Source: Microvelia longipes (taxonomy: Eukaryota; Arthropoda; Insecta; Hemiptera; Veliidae). From it: DNA of 64,000 nt. The stretch lies in assembly GCA_018340805.1 (NCBI GenBank), contig JACMZG010000008.1, positions 60,314,440 through 60,378,439 on the forward strand, in the 5' to 3' direction. Below the pieces are notes generated by a model, which saw nothing but the letters and a program-made list of their open reading frames with translations, was not told where the DNA came from and ran no database searches. The translations under genes were made by a program, and so were the position numbers. How positions within the stretch are numbered: the stretch's first letter is position 1; every line of letters starts with the position of its first letter. Shown piece after piece: positions 37,323-49,865 of this stretch.

Positions 37323-38039
37323 TTTAATCCTGTATATTAGTTTTTATTTATTTAATTGTTGTTTATTTTGTATATTACAGTTTGACTGATTTTCTTTTTA
37401 AATTTATAGAGTATAATTGCTTTTGTTTTCTATTTATCCATAGCTTTGTGGTTTCTTGAGGTATTGTTAGTTTTTAATAGAGTAAGTTATTTTTAATTTA
37501 CCCAATGTAATTTTTCCATTTATAATAAACCAAAATCATGTATTGAGATGTGGTTTTACCTTGTGTTAATTCATTTGCTGTGTTATCTTTATTCACAGAA
37601 TTAAAATGTAGAAGAGATGGTAAGAAATAAAATTATCCAGGAAATAATGTTATTTATGTCTTAATTTAACTTATCTATGAATGTAAAAGTTAATAATATA
37701 ACTTGGTTTACCAAAATTTTTTTATTGACAACCCACATTGAGTCAATAATTTATTTTCAGTGAATATACTGAATTTATCTGCAGTGCATTTGCCGTTTTG
37801 TTACTTAGTGTAACCGATAAATAAGCACCAAAACTAAAAGTCTGGTTGCAGTTCTTAAAACTATGTTTATATTTCAAAAACATGACTACAGTTATTGTAT
37901 TATAAGATACAAATTGGCAGCTTTGGATGTCATTAGCTCGACTATTAAAATATTTTGAACAATTTTCAAGTAAAGCTATTTCATGTTGAACAGTTCAGGT
38001 GTACCTATAATACTTAAAATTAAAGGAAAAGATATTCAT

Positions 38040-38495
38040 AGACTTTTGAAAATTTTCTTTACACCAACAAACTGACTCTTGCAAGTTCAAATTTACCATT
38101 ATTATTTTTGTGGTAACTATTACCCAAATATTCTATTGCTACCACTTCTGGTAACTTAAAAAGTTAATTTAGAGCATACTGTAATATTGCCTATTTGTTT
38201 TTAATCATATGCAATTTAATACCAATATCAAAACATTCCAGTAATTTTTTGTTTGACGTTTATCATACATTTTTTTCCTGTAATTTATGTCAAACAATAG
38301 ATTAATGAAAAATTAACGTGATGTGATATTGGTATGCAATATCTTAGGATTTAATGCAGTTGCTATCATAAGCAATGTGCTTTAATTTAACTTTTCAAAA
38401 TTACCATATTTGGTTAATTCTTAACAAGATAGAAATTATAAATTTGAACTTGTAAGAGCAAATTTTCTGGGTGTAAATAAAATTTTTGAAAGTCT
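38040..38495. mobile_element. Foldback/MITE, family E1 (about 455 bp)
   Basis: The left end AGACTTTTGAAAATTTTCTT and right end (reverse complement AGACTTTCAAAAATTTTATT) begin imperfect arms of up to ~200 bp; both arms contain CAAGTTCAAATTTA and AATACCAATATCA-type blocks. Non-coding. Duplicated at about 45052-45500. Confidence 0.75.
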
Positions 38496-38697
38496 AGGTG
38501 GTGCTAGACTTAAATAAGGGAAGAACTTGGTTGTTTCCCCAACAATTTTTAAGGATTTGATGTTGGTGCATCTGAAATGTTGCTCCTGGCATAATATGCC
38601 AAAATATTTGTAATTCTATCGGATATTTTAATCTATTGTATTTAATCTATTGCTGGTTATATCATGTTATCTCATTTATACCTGAGATATAGGAAAA

Positions 38698-39108
38698 GTA
38701 TTGTATTTTTATTTTATTGTATTACACATTTTGTAACACTATTTTAGCCACTTTTATTGATAATTAAAAAAAAATAACCAATCATTTTACTATAACCTAT
38801 GTTTTAAAATGAGATAAGCGAGATTATTACAGCACAGAGCAAAAGCACATAAGCACCTTCATTCTGGATATGGTTAAAAAATTAAGGGGGGGGAGTCATT
38901 TGGACTACCCTGCAGAAACTTAAAACACAATCCAAAATGAAGCTGCTTCATATGCTTTTGCTCGATCCTGCTACACCTGCAATAATTTCACTTACCCTTT
39001 TAAGGTAATTTCTTAATAAATATCGATAAAAGATATTAAAAGTGGCCAAAATAGTTTTAAAAGTGTGTAATATAACAGACCATCAATACAGTAAAATAAA
39101 AATACAAC
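38698..39108. mobile_element. Foldback/MITE, family E2 (about 410 bp)
   Basis: Outer ends TTGTATTTTTATTTTATTG and its complement near 39095. Arms include ACTATTTTAGCCACTTTTA, and the innermost pair is GAGCAAAAGCACATAAGCA with its inverted partner near 38945-38965. The loop is small and contains a G run. Duplicated at about 45706-46113. Confidence 0.8.
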
Positions 39109-41249
39109 AATAAATTAAAATAGATAAAAGGTCACTGATAAGTACGCAGCAGTATAAAGCATATTGCTTGATTTTCGCTGCGTGTTTTGCTCGAGCTTTT
39201 GGATTGTGGCCTTATTTCTAGAATACTGCTCAGTAGCTTCATTTTGGAAAGTGTTGTTACTTACAAAGAAAAGAAAATGCCTGTTTGCTCCAATCAAGAA
39301 TGTGTCTTTGACTAGTCAATCTTGTAGTCATGGTTCTGTGGCTCTTAAGCCCAGCAACATATAATGTATTAACATTTTAGCCCTGTATGGTTTATATGAA
39401 GTGTCCAGATATAAAGGACCATCATCATGTTAACTCCGCCTTCCAAATTTATAATCAAAGAAATAAATAGACATCTTTTTTCACAAGAGTAAACAATTAA
39501 TGTCTTAAAGTCAAAATCTACAGGATCCAAACCTCTCTAATTTATCAATTATGAAACAGAATAGTTAAATAATTTTATGTAGTTTTAATGTAACCTTAAC
39601 CACACTGATTCTGTGCAATGAATATGTTATTAAAAGTTTTGTTAGATACATGTTACAAATTAGTATTTAGTGAATTAGATTTACTTTTTACATAGTTTTA
39701 CGTATTTTATTATAAAATCATGATTTGTAAATATTAATAAAATGAAATATTGTCAAAACTTGTATAATTATTTATGTGTTATCCAATTTCCTGTGCACAG
39801 AGGAAGGGTCATTGAATGGTATGTATTGGAAACAAATTTTCTCAAAGGTAAGTATAAATTTGTAATTTGTTACTTACTTTTTTCTAAGGGTATATATTTT
39901 TTTATTTATTGAACTTTTTTAAGAGTAAATATCATTTTATTATTTTTCAATATTACTGAAGGGTTAAAATAATTGTTTGATTTGTTGAACAAATTTGCTT
40001 AAGAGTATGTAATATTTAATATTGTTTCTTTAGGAAGATTTCTTAAGCAAAATCTATCATTCTAATTTGAATAACTTATGGTATTTTTATTTATTTAGAA
40101 AGCCTTAAATAAATAAAAAGAAAGATTTTGTATTGGGGAAATGCCCTTAGTCCCCATAGGGTGGGGGAGTACATTAAAAATAAGAAAAGAAGTTTTAGAT
40201 GAAGAAAAGAAGTATTTTGAAAGAAACAGATGTATTTACTATCTGAGGACAAGCAAATCAAGTTCGTAGTAAGAAGGATGAGCTTAGTGAATCCGGTGTG
40301 ATGAGGAAAAGCTCCGAGATACCTCAAACCTGATTTTTAGATTCTTGCTTTTGGACTATATAGTATGTTGCATGAATCATGCATTTTGTTCCTTGTAATT
40401 ATAGTTTTATGTATTATTTAAAAATAAATAGAATAAGGGTTCAGGGTACTTTTCCTTCAAACTTTAGTCTCCTGTTGCTCGACCTCAGAATAGAATTATT
40501 ATCCAAAGCCTAAGGTGATATTACCTTGGAATATCATGATTACCCTAAACTAAATAGGTTATTACTTCAGTCTCCCTTCACTCGTCCTATGAATGTCATG
40601 ACTAATTAAAGTAGCATTACTTCATTTTCACTACACTCGACCTAAGAAAATAATATTAATCTTAAGTCTATCATGATATGACTTTGCTCATCCTCAGGAT
40701 TACTTGGTAACCAAATTTTTAGGGTCTTATAACTTATGATTAATTAAAGCAGAAAAAGAAGAAGCCGATCTGTCATAGCTTACAAGTGACTCCTTACTAC
40801 CAGGTACTGAACCTGTTACTACCCTAATACATCGTTCGTCGGCACTGATGATGACCAAAATGTTGAAAGCTGGCTCTGTCAATAAATATTATACGTTGAG
40901 AGACTTGGGTATTTTTTTTAATAATTAGTTAAAGTTTTGAAAAGTGCGGATATATAAATAAAACAGCAGATATATTGAATAATCATCATAACCAATAAAG
41001 ACTATGTTTCTATTTCTCTGAATGCTTCAAAAAAACTAGCAGTTAAATTTGGCAGCCTAGTTTTCATTGTTAAATGACTTAGCACCTTATGTGTCAAATT
41101 TCAACTCTAGCATACAATGTTGGCTGAATAATTAAAACAAAATACATTTTGTAACATGTAGAATTAAAGCCTAATTTTATCTAGTAATCATACAGCATGA
41201 ATAAAACCACTCAAAACTTCATAAAAGTGCCTGAAATAGAATCATGATG

Positions 41250-42727
41250 GATCTCGGTTGCGGGACTTTAGGGTGCACCATAGAGGAAGGTATGTGGTTT
41301 TTACTATTAAAATAGTAAAAAAAATTATAACAGTATAATTAATTATATCAGTTGCCCTCTGGCTAACACAGAGACAACATCACATACATTTGTCGCGAGT
41401 TCAATGTGTATTTACGAATATTTTTATCGATAAAAATTTATAGCGAAATTAACAATACTCTTATATAGTTTATAGTTAAACTCTACCATATATGTCAATC
41501 GATACTTCTTTCATACTAAGAGTATATGTATTTATTTGTTCTTAACTTGTAAGTTCGTTTATTAGTGGACTTAAATTAATAATTAATAACTAAATTGATA
41601 TATTAATACGAGTTAACTATTTTAATGAATTGTTCCGTTCCAAATGTGCCTCTAAGGTACCAGTAAACGACTTTATTCAGTGTGTGAAGTGTTCTAATTT
41701 CTGCCATTTTTCGTGCATCGGTTTAAGAACAGAGTTTTTTTATAAAGTTATCTGAAGAGAATAAATCCAGTTGGTGCTGTCCTCAGTGCAAATCTAAAGA
41801 CATGCCACCTAAAACTCCAACTGGCAATGATGACTCAGCTGTATTGAAAGGTATGGATGCTCTCCTACAAAAATATCAAACTTCTACTAATCAGTCTCTT
41901 GAAAAAATTAACCATTCAATATTAGATCTAAAAACTAGCATAGAATCTATTGGTGGAAGGTGCACCATCTTAGAACAGGCTGTCGATGAAGTTAAATCTA
42001 AAACCGCAAATATTGAAGAAACTGTTAACAATTTACGGAGTGATATTGATACTTTGAAAATTGAAGTTCATAATTTAAAAACTGAAAATGCCAAACTCAA
42101 AAAGGAAAACGTTCACATGCAACAATATACCCGCAAAGAAAACCTTATTATAAACGGTATACCTCATACTAAAAAAGAGAACGTTTTTGAGATACTTAAA
42201 ACTTAATCTAATCTGATCAGCATAAAGAATTTTGATCCTTATACGTTAGTACACAGCACACAGATTGCCAGTCGTAAATAAGGAGGCAAATTATCCCATA
42301 ATTTACCGTTTCTGTCAGCGTTGGGTTCGTGATGATTTTATAAACACATTTAGAAAATTTTCAAAAGTAGATGGTAAACCAGGCATCCCTTTGAACAAAA
42401 TAAAGCAGTTCGAAACAAACCTGAAGGGCAGAATTACTGTAAAAGACCATATTAGTAAACACATGCTGGATTTGCTTGCTGAGACTAAAAATCAAGGCGC
42501 TCAAAAAGGATACGACACTGCGTTAATCTGGGCTCAACCTAACTGCGTTATTGTTAAAAAATCACCGTCAGAACTTATTAAAATTTTTAATACTGAAGAT
42601 CTCGGCAACCTATAAACTTTTGTGGTGAAGTCGGAATAATAAGAAGTGTTCATTTTCTTCAATTTTATATACAAATAAGAAGTTTTTCTTTATTTTATTC
42701 TAATATCTTTCCCTTTATTCTATTCTA
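41250..42727 (+). mobile_element. CR1-like LINE, 5' part, truncated by the gap
   Basis: A 5' UTR (from about 41250) is followed by ORF1. A PHD-type zinc finger is readable from 41633: Cys-x2-Cys, Cys-x-x-His, then SSWCCPQC after a one-base slip in a T run near 41737. It continues into a Glu/Lys-rich coiled coil (41802-42206). After another frame break comes the ORF1 C-terminal domain, 42265-42615, with RFCQRWVRDDFINTF and ending FNTEDLGNL. PHD-containing ORF1 proteins are known from CR1-like non-LTR retrotransposons. The frameshifts are shared with the right copy and so are real decay rather than read errors. Confidence 0.85.
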
Positions 42728-43727
42728 NNNNNNNNNNNNNNNNNNNNNNNNNNNNNNNNNNNNNNNNNNNNNNNNNNNNNNNNNNNNNNNNNNNNNNNNN
42801 NNNNNNNNNNNNNNNNNNNNNNNNNNNNNNNNNNNNNNNNNNNNNNNNNNNNNNNNNNNNNNNNNNNNNNNNNNNNNNNNNNNNNNNNNNNNNNNNNNNN
42901 NNNNNNNNNNNNNNNNNNNNNNNNNNNNNNNNNNNNNNNNNNNNNNNNNNNNNNNNNNNNNNNNNNNNNNNNNNNNNNNNNNNNNNNNNNNNNNNNNNNN
43001 NNNNNNNNNNNNNNNNNNNNNNNNNNNNNNNNNNNNNNNNNNNNNNNNNNNNNNNNNNNNNNNNNNNNNNNNNNNNNNNNNNNNNNNNNNNNNNNNNNNN
43101 NNNNNNNNNNNNNNNNNNNNNNNNNNNNNNNNNNNNNNNNNNNNNNNNNNNNNNNNNNNNNNNNNNNNNNNNNNNNNNNNNNNNNNNNNNNNNNNNNNNN
43201 NNNNNNNNNNNNNNNNNNNNNNNNNNNNNNNNNNNNNNNNNNNNNNNNNNNNNNNNNNNNNNNNNNNNNNNNNNNNNNNNNNNNNNNNNNNNNNNNNNNN
43301 NNNNNNNNNNNNNNNNNNNNNNNNNNNNNNNNNNNNNNNNNNNNNNNNNNNNNNNNNNNNNNNNNNNNNNNNNNNNNNNNNNNNNNNNNNNNNNNNNNNN
43401 NNNNNNNNNNNNNNNNNNNNNNNNNNNNNNNNNNNNNNNNNNNNNNNNNNNNNNNNNNNNNNNNNNNNNNNNNNNNNNNNNNNNNNNNNNNNNNNNNNNN
43501 NNNNNNNNNNNNNNNNNNNNNNNNNNNNNNNNNNNNNNNNNNNNNNNNNNNNNNNNNNNNNNNNNNNNNNNNNNNNNNNNNNNNNNNNNNNNNNNNNNNN
43601 NNNNNNNNNNNNNNNNNNNNNNNNNNNNNNNNNNNNNNNNNNNNNNNNNNNNNNNNNNNNNNNNNNNNNNNNNNNNNNNNNNNNNNNNNNNNNNNNNNNN
43701 NNNNNNNNNNNNNNNNNNNNNNNNNNN
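42728..43727. other. Assembly gap, exactly 1000 N
   Basis: An unbroken run of N of round length, i.e. a scaffolding placeholder of unknown true size. The X-filled frames across it are meaningless. Confidence 1.
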
Positions 43728-44141
43728 TAATGGAACAAATAAATTAAAAAAAACATTCATTTCATTTATGTAAAATAATGTATACAATCAATTAATTATA
43801 TAATACACACGCAAAACGATGACAGGGAAAATATAGTCAGAACCGGCCTGAAATGGGGATTTATCATCCAGGAAACCTCATTGGCTCTCAGGCATTATTT
43901 TCCCAAGTTGCCAACTGATTGCCGTGTTACACAATGATATATTTATTTTCAGAATATTTATTTTTAAGGTATTTGTATGTTATTATTTTTTTTTATAGTT
44001 ACATATATTAATAAGTGAAAGTAAATGATTTGATAGAATCATTAAAAAAATCAATAAATAAAAGAGTTACTCATTTTATATTTTAAAATATTTTTCTTTC
44101 TATTCGCATAAGTACTATTGATATATATTTATTTGTTTCAG

Positions 44142-44341
44142 AGTAAAGGTTATATTTTATCCAGAGCTTGTTGATTATAACAGAACTAAAAGATATAAAT
44201 GAGCAATTGGCTGTAGCTTTAAAACAACATGAACAGTTTATCTAATGATATGGAAGCTATGTCCAGAAAAGTTAAGGACATTAGTCAAGAAAATGAAATT
44301 CTCAAAGCCACCTTAGCACAGCACGGCTTATCACTTCCGTA
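44142..44341 (+). pseudogene. Second, frameshifted copy of the last USF exon
   Basis: Nearly identical to 37122-37322, but with an extra T in GCTTGTTGATT, a lost TA just after it and an extra T in CAGTTTATCT, so the zipper frame is destroyed. It is preceded by the same acceptor sequence. Probably an unpolished allelic or duplicate contig end rather than a biological pseudogene. Confidence 0.85.
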
Positions 44342-47300
44342 ATTTAATCCTGTATATTAGTTTTTATTTATTTAATTGTTGTTATTTTGTATATTACAGT
44401 TTGACTGATTTCTTTTTAAATTTATAGAGTATAATTGCTTTTGTTTCTATTTATCCATAGCTTTGTGGTTTCTTGAGGTATTGTTAGTTTTTAATAGAGT
44501 AAGTTTATTTTAATTTACCCAATGTAATTTTTCCATTTATATAAACCAAAATCATGTATTGAGATGTGGTTTTACCTTGTGTTAATTCATTTGCTGTGTT
44601 ATCTTTATTCACAGAATTAAAATGTAGAAGAGATGGTAAGAAATAAAATTATCCAGGAAATAATGTTATTTATGTCTTAATTTAACTTATCTATGAATGT
44701 AAAAGTTAATAATATAACTTGGTTTACCAAAAATTTTTTTATTGACAACCCACATTGAGTCAATAATTTATTTTCAGTGAATACTGAATTTATCTGCAGT
44801 GCATTTGCGTTTTGTTACTTAGTGTAACCGATAAATAAGCACCAAAACTAAAAGTCTGGTTGCAGTTCTTAAAACTATGTTTATATTTCAAAAACATGAC
44901 TACAGTTATTGTATTATAAGATACAAATTGGCAGCTTTGGATGTCATTAGCTCGACTATTAAAATATTTTGAACAATTTTCAAGTAAAGCTATTTCATGT
45001 TGAACAGTTCAGTGTACCTATAATACTTAAATTAAAGGAAAAGATATTCATAGACTTTTGAAAATTTTCTTTACAACAAACTGACTCTTGCAAGTTCAAA
45101 TTTACCATTATTATTTTTGGTAACTATTACCCAAATATTCTATTGCTACCACTTCTGGTAACTTAAAAAGTTAATTTAGAGCATACTGTAATATTGCCTA
45201 TTTTTTTTAATCATATGCAATTTAATACCAATATCAAAACATTCCAGTAATTTTTTGTTTGACGTTTATCATACATTTTTTTCCTGTAATTTATGTCAAA
45301 CAATAGATAATGAAAAATTAACGTGATGTGATATTGGTATGCAATATCTTAGGATTTAATGCAGTTGCTATCATAAGCAATGTGCTTTAATTTAACTTTT
45401 CAAAATTACCATATTTGGTTAATTCTTAACAAGATAGAAATTTAAATTTGAACTTTAAGAGCAAATTTTCTGGGTGTAAATAAAATTTTTGAAAGTCTAG
45501 GTGGTGCTAGACTTAAATAAGGGAAGAACTTGGTTGTTTCCCCAACAATTTTTAAGGATTTGATGTTGGTGCATCTGAAATGTTGCTCCTGGCATAATAT
45601 GCCAAAATATTTGTAATTCTATCGGATATTTTAATCTATTGTATTTAATCTATTGCTGGTTATATCATGTTATCTCATTTATACCTGAGATATAGGAAAA
45701 GTATTGTATTTTTATTTTATTGTATTACACATTTTGTAACACTATTTAGCCACTTTATTGATAATTAAAAAAAAAATAACCAATCATTTTACTATAACCT
45801 ATGTTTTAAAATGAGATAAGCGATATATACAGCACAGAGCAAAAGCACATAAGCACCTTCATTCTGGATATGGTTAAAAAATTAAGGGGGGAGTCATTTG
45901 GACTACCCTGCAGAAACTTAAAACACAATCCAAAATGAAGCTGCTTCATATGCTTTTGCTCGATCCTGCTACACCTGCAATAATTTCACTTACCCTTTTA
46001 AGGTAATTTCTTAATAAATATCGATAAAAGATATTAAAAGTGGCCAAAATAGTTTTAAAAGTGTGGTAATATAACAGACCATCAATACAGTAAAATAAAA
46101 ATACAACAATAAATTAAAATAGATAAAAGGTCACTGATAAGTACGCAGCAGTATAAAGCAATTGCTTGATTTTCGCTGCGTGTTTTGCTCGAGCTTTGGA
46201 TTGTGGCCTTATTTCTAGAATACTGCTCAGTAGCTTCATTTTGGAAAGTGTTGTTACTTACAAAGAAAAGAAAATGCCTGTTGCTCCAATCAAGAATGTG
46301 TCTTTGACTAGTCAATCTTGTAGTCATGGTTCTGTGGCTCTTAAGCCCAGCAACATATAATGTATTAACATTTTAGCCCTGTATGGTTTATATGAAGTGT
46401 CCAGATATAAAGGACCATCATCATGTTAACTCGCCTTCCAAATTTATAATCAAAGAAATAAATAGACATCTTTTTTCACAAGAGTAAACAATTAATGTCT
46501 TAAAGTCAAAATCTACAGGATCCAAACCTCTCTAATTTATCAATTATGAAACAGAATAGTTAAATAATTTTATGTAGTTTTAATGTAACCTTAACCACAC
46601 TGATTCTGTGCAATGAATATGTTATTAAAAGTTTTGTTAGATACATGTTACAAATTAGTATTTAGTGAATTAGATTTACTTTTTACATAGTTTACGTATT
46701 TTTATAATAAAATCATGATTTGTAAATATTAAAAAAAATATTGTCAAAACTTGTATATATTATTTATGTGTTATCCAATTTCCTGTGCACAGAGGAAGGG
46801 TCATTGAATGTATGTATTGGAAACAAATTTTCTCAAAGGTAAGTATAAATTTGTAATTTGTTACTTACTTTTTTCTAAGGGTATATATTTTTATTTATTG
46901 AACTTTTTAAGAGTAAATATCATTTTATTATTTTTCAATATATACTGAAGGGTTAAAATAATTGTTTTGATTGTTGAAACAAATTTGCTTAAGAGTATGT
47001 AATATTAATATTGTTTCTTTAGGAAGATTTCTTAAGCAAAATCTATCATTCTAATTTGAATAACTTATGGTATTTTTATTATTTAGAAAGCCTTAAATAA
47101 ATAAAAAGAAAGATTTTGTATTGGGGAAATGCCCTTAGTCCCCATAGGTGGGGGAGTACATAAAAATAAGAAAAGAATTTTAGATGAAGAAAAGAAGTAT
47201 TTTGAAAGAAACAGATGTATTTACTATCTGAGGACAAGCAAATCAAGTTCGTAGTAAGAAGGATGAGCTTAGTGAATCCGGTGTGATGAGGAAAAGCTCC

Positions 47301-48599
47301 GAGATACCTCAAACCTGATTTTTAGATTCTTGCTTTTGGACTATATAGTATGTTGCATGAATCATGCATTTTGTTCCTTGTAATTATAGTTTTATGTATT
47401 ATTTAAAAATAAATAGAATAAGGGTTCAGGGTACTTTTCCCTTCAAACTTTAGTCTCCTGTTGCTCGACCTCAGAATAGAATTATCCAAAGCCTAAGGTG
47501 ATATTACCTTGGAATATCATGATTACCCTAAACTAAATAGGTTATTACTTCAGTCTCCCTTCACTCGTCCTATGAATGTCATGACTAATTAAAGTAGCAT
47601 TACTTCATTTTCACTACACTCGACCTAAGAAAATAATATTAATCTTAAGTCTATCATGATATGACTTTGCTCATCCTCAGGATTACTTGGTAACCAAATT
47701 TTAGGGTCTTATAACTTATGATTAATTAAAGCAGAAAAAGAAGAAGCCGATCTGTCATAGCTTACAAGTGACTCCTTACTACCAGGTACTGAACCTGTTA
47801 CTACCCTAATACATCGTTCGTCGCACTGATGATGACCAAAATGTTGAAAGCTGGCTCTGTCAATAAATATTATACGTGAGGACTTGGGTATTTTTTTTAA
47901 TAATTAGTTAAAGTTTTGAAAAGTGCGGATATATAAATTAAACAGCAGATATATTGAATAATCATCATAACCAATAAAGACTATGTTTCTATTTCTCTGA
48001 ATGCTTCAAAAAAACTAGCAGTTAAATTTGGCAGCCTAGTTTTCATTGTTAAATGACTTAGCACCTTATGTGTCAAATTTCAACTCTAGCATACAATGTT
48101 GGCTGAATAATTAAAACAAAATACATTTTGTAACATGTAGAATTAAAGCCTAATTTTACTAGTAATCATACAGCATGATAAAACCACTCAAAACTTCATA
48201 AAAGTGCCTGAAATAGAATCATGATGGATCTCGGTTGCGGGACTTTAGGGTGCACCATAGAGGAAGGTATGTGGTTTTTACTATTAAATAGTAAAAAAAA
48301 TTATAACAGTAAATTAATTATATCAGTTGCCCTCTGGCTAACACAGAGACAACATCACATACATTTGTCGCGAGTTCAATGTGTATTTACGAATATTTTT
48401 ATCGATAAAATTTATAGCGAAATTAACAATACTCTTATATAGTTTATAGTTAAACTCTACCATATATGTCAATCGATACTTCTTTCATACTAAGAGTATA
48501 TGTATTTATTTGTTCTTAACTTGTAAGTTCGTTTATTAGTGGACTTAAATTAATAATTAATAACTAAATTGATATATTAATACGAGTTAACTATTTTAA

Positions 48600-49580
48600 T
48601 GAATTGTTCCGTTCCAAATGTGCCTCTAAGGTACCAGTAAACGACTTTATTCAGTGTGTGAAGTGTTCTAATTTCTGCCATTTTTCGTGCATCGGTTTAA
48701 GAGAGTTTTTTTATAAAGTTATCTGAAGAGAATAAATCCAGTTGGTGCTGTCCTCAGTGCAAATCTAAAGACATGCCACCTAAACTCCAACTGGCAATGA
48801 TGACTCAGCTGTATTGAAAGGTATGGATGCTCTCCTACAAAAATATCAAACTTCTACTAATCAGTCTCTTGAAAAAATTAACCATTCAATATTATCTAAA
48901 AAACTAGCATAGAATCTATATTGGTGGAAGGTGCACCATCTTAGAACAGGCTGTCGATGAAGTTAAATCTAAAACCGCAAATATTGAAGAAACTGTTAAC
49001 CAATTTACGAGTGATATTGATACTTTGAAAATTGAAGTTCATAATTTAAAACTGAAAATGCCAAACTCAAAAAGGAAAACGTTCACATGCAACAATATAC
49101 CCGCAAAGAAAACCTTATTATAAAGGGTATACCTCATACTAAAAAAGAGAACGTTTTTGAGATACTTAAAACTTAATCTAATCTGATCAGCATAAAGAAT
49201 TTTGATCCTTATACGTTAGTACACAGCACACAGATTGCCAGTCGTAAATAAGGAGGCAAATTATCCCATAATTTACCGTTTCTGTCAGCGTTGGGTTCGT
49301 GATGATTTTATAAACACATTTAGAAAATTTTCAAAAGTAGATTAAACCAGGCATCCCTTTGAACAAAATAAAGTTCGAAACAAACCTGAAGGGCAGAATT
49401 ACTGTAAAAGACCATATTAGTAAACACATGCTGGATTTGCTTGCTGAGACTAAAAATCAAGGCGCTCAAAAAGGATACGACACTGCGTTAATCTGGGCTC
49501 AACCTAACTGCGTTATTGTTAAAAAATCACCGTCAGAACTTATTAAAATTTTTAATACTGAAGATCTCGGCAACCTATAA
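48600..49580 (+). pseudogene. LINE ORF1 (PHD finger, coiled coil, C-terminal domain), broken
   Basis: Same protein as at 41633-42615 but with more indels: the coiled-coil frame is broken several times between 48780 and 49080, and only the C-terminal domain is open (49359-49580, LKGRITVKDHISKHMLDLLA). ORF1 products of this group are RNA-binding, coiled-coil particle proteins. Confidence 0.8.
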
Positions 49581-49865
49581 ACTTTAGTGGTGAAGTCGGA
49601 ATAATAAGAAGTGTTCATTTTCTTCAATTTTATATACAAAAAAGAAGTAGTTTTTCTTTATTTTATTCTAATATCTTTCCCTTTATTCTATTCTATTTTA
49701 TTTTTTCTTTGTTTTCTCACTCTCCTTCTTATTATTCTATATTTCTCGTTTATTATGAATAATACATTATTAATTATTGATTCTTTGGATAATGAGGAGT
49801 TTTTGAGAATAAAACAATGGTTTTTAAATGATGCTAATAAGATCGATGATTTAATTAAACTATAA

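Larger units (their letters stand above)
37323..41240. other. USF 3' flank and intergenic DNA, no gene
   Basis: Apart from the USF 3' UTR, the two foldbacks and pieces of repeat R (40240-40345, 40435-40740), nothing coding is seen. Frames at 39115-39364 and 40091-40327 are short. They persist in the second copy with shifts, so they show no coding constraint. Confidence 0.55.
36648..42727. repeat. Left copy of a ~6 kb duplication ending at the N gap
   Basis: Colinear with 43728-49695 over its whole length (MITE A, last USF exon, 3' flank, foldbacks, LINE 5' part). The left copy keeps USF exon 6 open. It stops at TTCTATTCTA, exactly where the gap begins, and the right copy has the same sequence just before it continues. 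See the finding on assembly duplication. Confidence 0.95.
43728..49695. repeat. Right copy of the ~6 kb duplication
   Basis: Same order and orientation as 36648-42727, differing mainly by one- to few-base insertions and deletions (densest in the first ~600 bases after the gap). Contains degraded copies of MITE A (about 43800-43935), E1 (45052-45500) and E2 (45706-46113). Confidence 0.95.

Noticed and set aside
39115..39364. 60-66-aa frames on both strands, also seen at 46082-46360
   Set aside because: Their presence twice comes from the assembly duplication; the frames change with each small indel, so no coding constraint.
42720..43787. Open frames of 343-355 codons on the minus strand
   Set aside because: They consist almost wholly of N from the gap.
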